Position numbers and translations under genes: made by a program
Notes under the pieces: model-generated
Seen by the model: only the letters and a program-made list of their open reading frames with translations
Databases searched by the model: none
What the model was told of the DNA's origin: nothing
Shown: positions 1 through 7,216 of the stretch, in pieces
Layout: every line of letters begins with the position of its first letter
Position numbering within the stretch: the stretch's first letter is position 1
From: Arachidicoccus terrestris
Lineage (GTDB): Bacteria > Bacteroidota > Bacteroidia > Chitinophagales > Chitinophagaceae
Reading direction: 5' to 3'
Length of the DNA: 64,000 bases
NCBI RefSeq assembly: GCF_020042345.1
Contig: NZ_CP083387.1
Location: 2,666,001 to 2,730,000 of the forward strand

Positions 1-299
<299 letters not shown>

Positions 300-347
300 G
301 AAAATCAGTGTCCGGCATCATCTCAAATCAAACAAAAACAAAAAAGC

Positions 348-1544
348 ATGAGTAAGTTCAACGATTACAATTTTAAGGGACATAAGGCGCTTATCCGCGT
401 CGATTTTAATGTGCCTTTAGATAAGCAGACACAGGAAATTACCGATGATACTCGTATCAGGGCTGCGCTTCCGACCGTTAAAAAGATTTTGGCTGATGGC
501 GGAAGCGTTATTCTGATGAGTCATTTGGGCAGGCCTAAAAATGGCCCGGAAGCTAAATTTTCCTTAAAGCATGTTCAGGGGCGTGTGAGCGAACTGCTGG
601 GTGTTGATGTCGCGTTTGCTGATGACTGCATCGGTGCACAGGCAACGGAAAAAGCTGCGGCATTACAGCCGGGTCAGGTCTTGTTATTGGAAAATTTGCG
701 TTTTTATCCTGAAGAGGAAAAGGGAGGCAAAGACTTTGCGGAAAAGCTCAGTAAATTAGGCGATGTATATGTAAATGATGCTTTCGGAACGGCGCACAGA
801 GCACATGCTTCTACTGCCGTGATTGCTCAGTTCTTCCCCGCAGACAAGAAAATGTTCGGTTTGCTGATGCAGGCGGAAGTTGCCAGTGCGGAGAAGGTAT
901 TACATAATGCAGAAGCACCTTTCTGCGCCATTATCGGTGGTGCGAAAGTATCAGATAAGATTCTGATCATAGAAAATCTGCTGGAAAGAGCGACAGATAT
1001 CATTATTGGCGGTGGCATGGCTTATACATTTTTCAAGGCACAAGGCGGACAGATCGGGAACTCTCTTTGTGAAGAAGACCGGCTTGATACAGCACTGGAA
1101 TTGATTAAGAAAGCTGATGCTAAAGGCGTCTGTATCCATCTGCCCAGTGATTCTATTATCGCGGATAAGTTTGCGGCTGACGCAGAGGTATCTGCCGCGC
1201 CGAGTACCAATATTCCCGCCGGATGGATGGGACTGGATATTGCTGAAGAGGCAAGAGCCAGTTTTTGCAATGCGATTAAAAAAGCCAAAACCATTCTTTG
1301 GAACGGCCCGATGGGCGTCTTTGAAATGGAAAACTTTCAGGGAGGAACGAAAGCTATTGCGGAAGCGGTGGCAGAGGCAACGGCAAACGGTGCTTTCTCT
1401 CTGGTGGGGGGGGGCGATAGTGTCGCTGCTGTCAATAAATTTGATCTGGCCGATAAGATCAGCTATGTTTCAACGGGCGGTGGCGCTTTACTGGAATATT
1501 TCGAAGGCAAAACCCTGCCAGGTATTGCAGCGATCAGCGAATAG
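348..1544 (+). CDS. pgk: Phosphoglycerate kinase
   Basis: A 398-residue protein of normal family length that converts 1,3-bisphosphoglycerate and ADP to 3-phosphoglycerate and ATP in glycolysis. Seen in the sequence: the N-terminal substrate signature [12 protein letters not shown] (residues 14-25), the basic-patch motif SHLGRPK near residue 58, [28 protein letters not shown], the hinge region GGAKVSDKI, and the C-terminal nucleotide-binding stretch [17 protein letters not shown] at 348 begins 48 bases after pheS. A run of eight G at 1407-1414 inside the gene does not break the frame. It is followed by a strong hairpin terminator at 1615-1659. Confidence 0.98.
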   Translation: MSKFNDYNFKGHKALIRVDFNVPLDKQTQEITDDTRIRAALPTVKKILADGGSVILMSHLGRPKNGPEAKFSLKHVQGRVSELLGVDVAFADDCIGAQATEKAAALQPGQVLLLENLRFYPEEEKGGKDFAEKLSKLGDVYVNDAFGTAHRAHASTAVIAQFFPADKKMFGLLMQAEVASAEKVLHNAEAPFCAIIGGAKVSDKILIIENLLERATDIIIGGGMAYTFFKAQGGQIGNSLCEEDRLDTALELIKKADAKGVCIHLPSDSIIADKFAADAEVSAAPSTNIPAGWMGLDIAEEARASFCNAIKKAKTILWNGPMGVFEMENFQGGTKAIAEAVAEATANGAFSLVGGGDSVAAVNKFDLADKISYVSTGGGALLEYFEGKTLPGIAAISE

Positions 1545-1614
1545 AAGAATAAGATAATGATCAGAAAAATAACCTCATTTGGCTAATCGACGGTAAGGCT
1601 ATGAGGATAAAATA

Positions 1615-1659
1615 AATTCGGGGGATGTCCACTTTATTAAAATGGGTTTCCCCCGAATT
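1615..1659. terminator. Bidirectional hairpin terminator after pgk
   Basis: An 11-bp perfect stem, AATTCGGGGGA at 1615-1625 pairing with TCCCCCGAATT at 1649-1659. The loop itself contains a second inverted repeat (ccactttatt/aaaatgg). T-rich sequence follows on both strands. It sits between the 3' end of pgk and the 3' end of the minus-strand truncated gene, so it can serve both. A diverged copy lies at 2361-2404 behind the second copy of that gene. Confidence 0.8.
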
Positions 1660-1663
1660 CGTT

Positions 1664-1953
1664 TTAGTTCTTGAAATAGAGTCCCAGCATGAGTGTTAAA
1701 ATGGGAATCAAAATACCTAAGATCATTTTGAGCATCATCCCATTTAACCGGTTGGTCAGATTTTCAGAAAGCTGACTCATTTCTGCTCTAACATTGCTGA
1801 ATTCTGCTCTGATATCGCTGAAGCCCGTTCTCATCTCTGTTCTTATTTCACTGAGCTCGGCTCTTAAAAAGTCTTTGGTTACGTAGTCTTTCATTGCTTC
1901 ATTAATTTTGACACTGAACACTGAATCGATGTATCCGACCAATGATTCAGCTT
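1664..1953 (-). pseudogene. 5'-truncated copy of the small coiled-coil membrane protein gene
   Basis: On the minus strand this encodes the last 95 or so residues of the same protein as the intact gene at 2408-2770, ending GLYFKN instead of GLYFKI. The first 28 residues of the intact copy are missing. An open frame of 92 codons remains but would need a TTG (Leu in the intact copy) as start. Upstream of the break the sequence belongs to a rhodanese remnant. The surviving part keeps the coiled coil (SEIRTEMRTGFSDIRAEF) and the C-terminal hydrophobic segment (MILGILIPILTLMLGLY). It was probably produced by duplication followed by a deletion or recombination. Whether it is translated cannot be told. 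Confidence 0.75.
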
Positions 1954-1957
1954 GTCT

Positions 1958-2098
1958 TTAGCTGGTTGACAGTTGTGGTAGGGAGATATTTACAGGGTCC
2001 GCCATATGGCCTGCATCGAATTTCGTTTCCTTCCGTAAATCAACTGCCATGAAATCCGAGAATGTTTCAGAAAAATAACCTTCTTTAACTAACCAACA
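1958..2098 (-). pseudogene. Remnant of a rhodanese-domain gene
   Basis: Read on the minus strand, this stretch encodes AVDLRKETKFDAGHMADP followed by VNISLPQLSTS and a stop at 1958. It closely matches part of the second rhodanese domain of the intact protein at 5206-6672 (LDVRKESEFDAGHVADA, then VNIPLPQLLNPL). Further upstream, residues WLVKEGYFS resemble WLKAGLPV of the same protein, with about 15 residues deleted between. An in-frame stop precedes it and the catalytic cysteine region is absent, so it is a dead fragment. A 15-bp piece of the same sequence (AGGTTATTTTTCTGA on the minus strand) also occurs near 1561-1577. It abuts the truncated coiled-coil gene at 1953. Confidence 0.75.
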
Positions 2099-2124
2099 GT
2101 ATGCTTAAGTGAATAAAGTGAACT

Positions 2125-2153
2125 GCCCACCCACGCTAAAGCGATGAATGGGC
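2125..2153 (-). repeat. IS605-type end-like hairpin, copy 1
   Basis: GCCCA at 2125-2129 pairs with TGGGC at 2149-2153, and CGC 2134-2136 with GCG 2141-2143. Read on the minus strand (the tnpB direction), the order is GAAGCCCATTCATC then GTGGGTGGGCAGTTC. That arrangement, GAAGCCC followed by a G-rich hairpin arm, is typical of right ends of IS200/IS605 and IS1341-type tnpB elements. A second related hairpin lies at 2306-2353. The assignment to an IS end is by resemblance only. Confidence 0.45.
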
Positions 2154-2305
2154 TTCGTGCTTCACAGCGACTTGCTTACTGCCCAAATGGGTTAGAAGTC
2201 TTATTATCGCTCCACACGTGTACTCGCAAGTCCCTTACGAGGTTTTTAAGTCTTTTACTGACAAAACGAAAGTAAATGTACTTTGTAAAACAGCCAAATA
2301 CTTTT

Positions 2306-2353
2306 GTGCCTTACATCCCACCCACACTACGTGATGAATGGGTTTTACGGCAC
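2306..2353 (-). repeat. IS605-type end-like hairpin, copy 2
   Basis: The core CCCACCCAC-ACTACGT-GATGAATGGG matches copy 1 at 2125-2153, with a change of the inner stem from CGC/GCG to CAC/GTG that keeps base pairing. An outer stem, GTGCC 2306-2310 with GGCAC 2349-2353, closes the structure. It lies 440 bp downstream of the tnpB stop, with the coiled-coil gene in between. It is a candidate right end of the present or an older tnpB element. Confidence 0.45.
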
Positions 2354-2360
2354 GTTCTAT

Positions 2361-2404
2361 AAATTCGGGGCGTGCCCATTTTAATAAAGCCATTCCCCAG
2401 ATTT
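2361..2404 (-). terminator. Hairpin terminator of the intact coiled-coil gene
   Basis: AAATTCGGGG (2361-2370) pairs with CCCCAGATTT (2395-2404) with one mismatch and one G-U pair. It lies just before the stop codon at 2408-2410 of the minus-strand gene and is a diverged copy of the hairpin at 1615-1659. Confidence 0.6.
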
Positions 2405-2407
2405 ATT

Positions 2408-2770
2408 TTATATTTTGAAATAGAGCCCTAACATCAGTGTTAAAATGGGAATCAAAATACCTAAGATCATTTTTAGCATCATCCCATTTAACCGGTTGGT
2501 CAGATTTTCAGAAAGCTGACTCATTTCTGCTCTAACATTGCTGAATTCTGCTCTGATATCGCTGAAGCCCGTTCTCATCTCTGTTCTTATTTCACTGAGC
2601 TCGGCCCTTAAAAAGTCTTTGGTTACGTAGTCTTTCATTGCTTCATTAATTTTGACACTGAACACTGAATCGATGTATCCGACCAATGATTCAGCTTCTT
2701 CTTTGTTTTTTGCCTGAGCATAAAACTTGAAAAGTGCATTTGCCGCACTGGAATCTCCAGTTGAAATCAT
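2408..2770 (-). CDS. Small coiled-coil protein with C-terminal membrane anchor (unknown function)
   Basis: 120 residues. Residues 1-45 form a soluble head that includes AANALFKFYAQAKNKEEAESL. Residues 48-95 form a heptad-like coiled coil with repeated SxIRxEmrxgFSDIRaEfSNvRAEMSQL units. Residues 98-119 are one hydrophobic helix (MILGILIPILTLMLGLY), so it is probably tail-anchored in the inner membrane. The stop lies next to its own hairpin terminator. The start codon is 25 bases beyond the tnpB stop codon, so both may lie on one transcript. A truncated near-identical copy is at 1664-1953. The layout recalls small DUF1640-type coiled-coil membrane proteins, but I cannot name the family or a function. 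Confidence 0.7.
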   Translation of the reverse strand: MISTGDSSAANALFKFYAQAKNKEEAESLVGYIDSVFSVKINEAMKDYVTKDFLRAELSEIRTEMRTGFSDIRAEFSNVRAEMSQLSENLTNRLNGMMLKMILGILIPILTLMLGLYFKI

Positions 2771-2795
2771 TTTCTGACATTTTGTTACTGCTCAG

Positions 2796-4004
2796 CTATG
2801 CATCAGGTTTTTCCTTTTGCTTAGCCTTCGCTTCAGGCTTCACAGACTCCCCTGGTGGGGACGCCTCCGCCTGTTTTTGTTTAGTGTCCGACTGTGCACC
2901 ACAGCCAGACAATATTTTCAGACCTTCCCTGAGTATGTTCCGGGCGGCATTGACATCTCTGTCATGCATGGTATGACAGCAGCTGCAGGCCCAGGCCCTG
3001 TCTGCCAATGTCAGGTCTTCTTTCTTTTCCCCGCAGACATGACAGGTTTTGGAAGAGGGGAAGAACCGGTCAACTTTCACGAACTTCCGGCCATACCAGT
3101 CGCATTTGTACTCGAGTTGGGTCAGTAGCTTTCCCAGTGAAGCGTCTGACAGGGACTTTGCCAGACAGTGGTTTTTCAACATGTTTTTCACCGTAAGGTC
3201 CTCTACCGCGACGGTGTCGTGATTCTTGACGATGTCGGTAGTGATCTTATGTAGGTGGTCCTCCCTGAGGTTCTTTATCCTTTCATGCAGCCGGGCTACT
3301 ATATGGCGTTGCCGTTTCCTGGATTTGCTGCCTTTCTGCTTTTTAGAGAGTTGTCTTTGTCTGTGTTTTAGTTTCTTCTCCAGTGTCTTCAGCGGTTTGA
3401 TATTTTCATATCTGGTGCCATCCGACAGGATGGCGGCATCCTTGATCCCTACGTCGACACTGGTATCCTTACCCGTACCGGCCAGTATCTCTCTGGGGAC
3501 CTCACAGGTAAAGGAAACATAATAGTTGCCTGTAGTGGTCCTGGACAGATGCAGGTATAATATTTTCCCTTTGATCTGCCTGCTTATTTTTATTCTGATC
3601 CCTGTTTTCAGTTTCGGGAGCCAGAGGTGATCACCCTCTACCCTGAAGCCCTGTGGCAGCTTAAAGCACTGACGGTCGCTCCTGCACCTGAATCTGGGGT
3701 ACCTGTTCTGTCCCTTAAAGAAACGCCTGTAGCTATCATCTACATTTTGCATGGCCATCTGCAGTGGCTGGGCGATCACCTCGCCCAGCCACCCGGTTTC
3801 CTGCCGGCTTTTAAGGACAGGCAGCATTTTGGCGGTGTCATAGTAAGACAGGGATTTGCCGGTCTCTTCATAGGTCTTTTGCCGCAGTTCAAGGGCATAA
3901 TTGTACACGAACCTGACGCAGCCAAATTGCCGGGCCAGAAAATTAATCTGCTCCCCTTCAGGGTAGATCCGAAATTTATAGGCTTTCAGATGCGTGCTTT
4001 TCAC
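2796..4004 (-). CDS. tnpB: TnpB, RNA-guided nuclease of an IS200/IS605-type element
   Basis: 402 residues, normal TnpB/OrfB length. N-terminal helix-turn-helix and wedge region (YKFRIYPEGEQ, QFGCVRFVYNYAL). The RuvC nuclease triad appears complete: D184 in SVDVGIKD, E268 in VAVEDL and D350 in HDRDVNAARN. The zinc ribbon cysteines are C321, C324, C340 and C343. The last 35 residues are a Lys-, Pro- and Glu-rich tail, as is usual where the reRNA (omegaRNA) overlaps the 3' end of the gene. TnpB proteins are RNA-guided DNA nucleases that favour retention of their element. No TnpA (Y1) transposase gene is seen nearby, so this is an IS1341-like, tnpB-only element that would need a transposase in trans. 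The open frame suggests it could still be active. Confidence 0.95.
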   Translation of the reverse strand: MKSTHLKAYKFRIYPEGEQINFLARQFGCVRFVYNYALELRQKTYEETGKSLSYYDTAKMLPVLKSRQETGWLGEVIAQPLQMAMQNVDDSYRRFFKGQNRYPRFRCRSDRQCFKLPQGFRVEGDHLWLPKLKTGIRIKISRQIKGKILYLHLSRTTTGNYYVSFTCEVPREILAGTGKDTSVDVGIKDAAILSDGTRYENIKPLKTLEKKLKHRQRQLSKKQKGSKSRKRQRHIVARLHERIKNLREDHLHKITTDIVKNHDTVAVEDLTVKNMLKNHCLAKSLSDASLGKLLTQLEYKCDWYGRKFVKVDRFFPSSKTCHVCGEKKEDLTLADRAWACSCCHTMHDRDVNAARNILREGLKILSGCGAQSDTKQKQAEASPPGESVKPEAKAKQKEKPDA

Positions 4005-4045
4005 AATTTAATTTTTTTACAATAGAATGCCTGTACTCCTTTAAT

Positions 4046-4060
4046 GTCGTCTTATACGAC
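4046..4060. repeat. Small hairpin upstream of tnpB, possible left-end hairpin
   Basis: GTCGT (4046-4050) pairs with ACGAC (4056-4060) around the loop cttat, 41 bases upstream of the tnpB start. IS200/IS605 elements carry short imperfect hairpins at their left ends, so this is a candidate. The stem is only 5 bp and the element edge cannot be fixed without an empty site. Confidence 0.3.
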
Positions 4061-5123
4061 CAGGGTATGATTTCAATAATATTTGGATTGATGGCTGTTC
4101 TTACTGCTTATGGCAAAGCGGCAGATGTACAGTCAGGTCAAATCAACGAAGTAGGTTCGTCATCCTCTCTATCAGTGCTTTTCCGATGACAGGGGCAAAA
4201 TTAAATAATTACAGTGAAAGAAGCAGAGATGGCTGTCAACTTTTAAAGACAGGTTCTTTTGATTCTGGAGCGTCGCTTTGAGTAGGGGGTACAACTTGTA
4301 GCCCTTTTTGGATATAATAAACTGACAACCAATTAAATAATTATATACCTGAGCAGTTACGACATTTTAAAGTTACGAAAAATTGTTTGATCCCGGAAAT
4401 TTGTACATCGAATGATTTATCACTACTGATCAGCTCAATGTTTATTCAGACCGCATATGGCAAAGCGGTGTTTCCTGAACAATGCTTTAGGGATAGTCCA
4501 TCAGTGTTATCTTTTGCAGAAGATACGGATGGGTTAACCATGCTGTCCGGTAGGATTCATCTAACGGTGACCTCTCTCCCTTTTATTTACCTTTTTGCAG
4601 GCTAGGTCCTGAATTTATATGCTTTTAAGTATGATCTTTTCATGGCTTAGCATATGTATTGTAGAACAGGAATTCTGCCTACAATATATTTTACGTTTTC
4701 TACTTTGATTGATACTGGCCAGGTCCCTGTTTTTCCAGGGTAATAACTTCTGAACCATTAGTGCAAAACCGGGAAAATATATGGAGTCGGCCAAAGTATT
4801 TATCCGGGATTTTAGACATATTTTGCACCGCTGTAATGCAGTGATGACGGAGCTTTTAGAATAGGTGGGAAAAATATCCCTTTTTTAAAGGCCGGATAAG
4901 TGTCTTGGGGAATGTTTAGAACGCAAAGAAATAGTCCCTATTGGGGCGTCTAAAGCACTGTCTTGGTAGATAAGATTATTGCATGACAAGCTTTATTACC
5001 TTAGATCAAATGCGAAAGACTGCCGTATTAGCGATATTCACCTGAGTTTTTGATCCACAATATCCCCGCAATAATGATATACGGAGTTCTTTTCCGGACC
5101 GAATGACGATGGATGAAAGATAA
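4061..5123. other. About 1.1 kb with no supported gene
   Basis: No open frame here resembles a protein. The longest, 72 codons at 4387-4605, has no recognisable motif. A short string, taTGGCAAAGCGG, occurs twice (4109-4122 and 4456-4467) in different surroundings, which suggests degraded sequence. A 23-base string at 4740-4762 (GTAATAACTTCTGAACCATTAGT) recurs with one inserted base at 8802-8825. The region is best read as decayed insertion debris upstream of the tnpB element. Confidence 0.6.
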
Positions 5124-5169
5124 AATGGACTGAGGCTAGCCTTAATAACAAGGCTAGCCTCAGTCCATT
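5124..5169 (-). terminator. Strong rho-independent terminator
   Basis: A perfect 20-bp stem: AATGGACTGAGGCTAGCCTT at 5124-5143 pairs with 5150-5169 around a 6-base loop. On the minus strand it is followed by TTTATCTTTC. It lies 37 bases beyond the stop codon of the minus-strand metallo-beta-lactamase/rhodanese gene and is clearly its terminator. Confidence 0.92.
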
Positions 5170-5205
5170 CATAGCATTCGGGTATGCTTATTTGGAAGTG
5201 CAGCT

Positions 5206-6672
5206 TTACTTTGCTGCGTTGTTGTCTCTTTTCGCAGCCTGGGCGTCTTCTGCTTCCTTAAGTTGCTCCTCAGTCACGGTAACAGCAACCGGTATTTTCG
5301 ATTCTTGCTCGATCGCTTTCCAGCCACCCAATATATTGCGGAGATTATGAAACCCCTGTTTTTTTAGAATGGAAGCGCCGATCACACTGCGATAGCCGCT
5401 TTGGCAATGGATGTAAATGTTATCCGTATCCTCAATAGCGGCTACCCTAAGCGGATTGAGCAACTGGGGGAGTGGAATATTGACGGCGTCGGCGACATGC
5501 CCTGCGTCAAATTCGCTTTCCTTCCGGACATCCAATACTAATAATTGCTGATCAAAAGGCAGGTCCATGGCCAGTTCGTCGCTTTCTACGTCGATAATCA
5601 TATCGACAGGGAGCCCCGCTTTTAGCCATGCGTTAAAACCACCCTCCAAGTAGCCGATCATTTTATCAAATCCTACCCTGGCCAGCCGGGTCATCGCTTC
5701 TTTTTCCATCCCTGGTTCTGTAATCACCAATAGCTGTTTATCAAAGGGAATCAGGCTTCCTGCCCATTCCGCAAACCGGCCGTTCAGGCCGATGAAGATG
5801 GAACCTGGAACAAAGCCCTGTGTAAAAATTTCTTTATCCCGGGTATCTATGATCCAGATACCCTCTTGTTTTCCCGCCTCCTGAAAGGCTTTCGGTGCTA
5901 ATGGCTGCATGGCTTTTTCCAGGACGGCGTCCAGCTCCTCATAGCCTTTTTTGTTCATCGCCGCATTGATCGGAAAATAGCTGGGCGGTTCGGGCAAATC
6001 TGCCGTGACCGCCTTGATAAAGGCAGATTTACTGGTGGCTTGCAATGCGTAGTTGGTCTTTTTCTGGTCCCCGATCGTGCTGTAAGTGGTCGTACCGAGA
6101 TTCTTGCCGCAGCTGCTGCCGGCACCATGTGCCGGATACACCAGGACATCTTCGGGTAACGGAACGATCTTTGACTGAAGGCTTTCGTATAACATACCTG
6201 CCAGATCCTCTTTGGTAAGTTCGTCTCCCTTTTGTGCCAGGTCCGGCCGGCCGACATCTCCTACAAACAAAGTATCGCCTGTAAAGACTGCATGCGGCTG
6301 ATCCTTTTCGTCGCGAAGCAGATAACAGGTGCTTTCAAGCGTGTGCCCCGGTGTATGCAAGACTTCGATCATACATTTTCCCAAAGGGAAGATCTGATGA
6401 TCACTGGCGACTTCCACATCAAACCCTGCCTTGGTCTCGGGGCCGTAGACGATGGGGGCACCTGTTGCTTTATGCAGGTCCAGATGGCCACTGATAAAGT
6501 CTGCATGAAAATGCGTCTCAAAAATATACTTGATGGAAGCCTTTCTTTCTCCGGCCAGCTCAATATAAGCCTGGGTATCACGCATCGGGTCAATAATGGC
6601 TGCCTCACCATCGCTCTCGATGTAATAAGCAGCTTCACTCAGACAACCCGTATATAACTGTTGAATATACAT
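5206..6672 (-). CDS. Metallo-beta-lactamase fold / double rhodanese fusion (persulfide dioxygenase-sulfurtransferase type)
   Basis: 488 residues from the chosen ATG. Residues 1-240 or so are an ETHE1-like metallo-beta-lactamase domain with THFHADFISGH (H54, H56, D58 and H63 in this numbering), HTPGHTLEST and FTGDTLFVGDVGRPD. Two rhodanese domains follow. The first (near 275-365) has no cysteine at the active-site loop (LVITEPGMEKEA) and is probably structural. The second (near 385-470) keeps the active loop HCQSGYRS. Proteins of this layout (CstB or blh type) oxidise glutathione-type or protein persulfides and move sulfane sulfur. An upstream ATG at 6705 was rejected, because a good -7 element (TACCTTTG, 6692-6699) lies between the two and the family begins with the YIQQLYTGCLSEAAYYI segment. 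The arsR gene lies just upstream. Confidence 0.93.
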   Translation of the reverse strand: MYIQQLYTGCLSEAAYYIESDGEAAIIDPMRDTQAYIELAGERKASIKYIFETHFHADFISGHLDLHKATGAPIVYGPETKAGFDVEVASDHQIFPLGKCMIEVLHTPGHTLESTCYLLRDEKDQPHAVFTGDTLFVGDVGRPDLAQKGDELTKEDLAGMLYESLQSKIVPLPEDVLVYPAHGAGSSCGKNLGTTTYSTIGDQKKTNYALQATSKSAFIKAVTADLPEPPSYFPINAAMNKKGYEELDAVLEKAMQPLAPKAFQEAGKQEGIWIIDTRDKEIFTQGFVPGSIFIGLNGRFAEWAGSLIPFDKQLLVITEPGMEKEAMTRLARVGFDKMIGYLEGGFNAWLKAGLPVDMIIDVESDELAMDLPFDQQLLVLDVRKESEFDAGHVADAVNIPLPQLLNPLRVAAIEDTDNIYIHCQSGYRSVIGASILKKQGFHNLRNILGGWKAIEQESKIPVAVTVTEEQLKEAEDAQAAKRDNNAAK

Positions 6673-6691
6673 AAACGAAATTTGTGCTGCA

Positions 6692-6699
6692 CAAAGGTA
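6692..6699 (-). promoter_or_regulatory. Bacteroidota -7 promoter element of the MBL/rhodanese gene
   Basis: On the minus strand the sequence is TACCTTTG, an exact match to the TAnnTTTG consensus of Bacteroidota primary sigma factors, ending 19 bases before the ATG at 6672. The -33 TTG part is weak. It implies that this gene can be transcribed separately from arsR. Confidence 0.5.
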
Positions 6700-6753
6700 C
6701 AACACGACTTTAAGGACAGTACGTTAAGACAAATAGAATTCCCTGCTGATAAA

Positions 6754-7095
6754 CTACTTTAGCAATTCATCAACAAAGGTCACCAATTCCTGCATCCTGT
6801 TATAATTGATCGTATAATAGATAAACTTACCATCTCTTTGGGTAGTGACCAAAGCGGCTCTTCTTAGGATAGCTAGATGCTGAGAAACGACAGATTGTTC
6901 TAACCTCAATTTGACATAAATCTCTGTTACCGTAATCTTTTCATTTTCCTGAATAAGTTTAATGATCTGTAACCGGAGTTTATGATTGATTGCGCGTAGG
7001 ATTAACGCGGCCTTTTTCATTCTCAGGAAATCTATAGTGATTTCTTCTTGACTTTTTGGATCCTTGATAATGATGGTTTGCGCTGCGTTGCTCAT
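6754..7095 (-). CDS. ArsR/SmtB-family winged-helix regulator without cysteines
   Basis: 113 residues, normal length. The winged helix runs from about residue 25 to 105: LRAINHKLRLQIIKLIQE, the recognition helix LEQSVVSQHLAILRRAALV and the wing TTQRDGKFIYYTI. There is no cysteine anywhere, so neither the metal-binding ELCVC motif nor the two-cysteine persulfide switch of BigR or SqrR can operate. It sits directly upstream of the persulfide enzyme on the same strand (82 bases to the chosen start). A 16-bp palindrome 40 bases upstream of its start is a likely operator. Control of the persulfide gene and itself is inferred from position; the signal sensed is unknown. Confidence 0.92.
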   Translation of the reverse strand: MSNAAQTIIIKDPKSQEEITIDFLRMKKAALILRAINHKLRLQIIKLIQENEKITVTEIYVKLRLEQSVVSQHLAILRRAALVTTQRDGKFIYYTINYNRMQELVTFVDELLK

Positions 7096-7134
7096 ATTAT
7101 AAATAGATATTTTTAATAATCGGTTATAAATTAA

Positions 7135-7150
7135 TGTATAAAGTTATACA
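7135..7150. promoter_or_regulatory. Palindrome upstream of arsR, candidate operator
   Basis: TGTATAA-AG-TTATACA is a perfect inverted repeat with 7-bp arms, 40-55 bases upstream of the arsR start codon. ArsR-family dimers usually bind AT-rich inverted repeats of this size that overlap their own promoter. Binding is inferred, not shown. Confidence 0.5.
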
Positions 7151-7216
7151 ATATTTGTTGTTTTCCTTGTATATATATATTTAAAATGACAAATTTTTAA
7201 CATATCAATTCCGGTG

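Larger units (their letters stand above)
1614..2697. repeat. Pair of direct repeats, about 340 bp each (1614-1953 and 2360-2697)
   Basis: The segment 1614-1953 recurs at 2360-2697 in the same orientation. Each unit holds the 3' part of a small coiled-coil membrane protein gene plus its terminator hairpin. In the coding part the two copies differ at seven codons by eye: six are synonymous and only the last residue changes (Asn versus Ile). The left copy stops matching at about 1953, where unrelated sequence (a rhodanese remnant) begins. About 400 bp separate the copies. Confidence 0.85.

Noticed and set aside
3627-4025. 132-codon plus-strand ORF
   Set aside because: Antisense shadow of tnpB, which has intact nuclease motifs.
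4387-4605. 72-codon ORF in the debris region
   Set aside because: No recognisable motif, no promoter, surrounded by degraded non-coding sequence.
6673-6705. Upstream ATG (6705) for the MBL/rhodanese gene
   Set aside because: A -7 promoter element lies downstream of it and the extra 11 residues are not found in the family.
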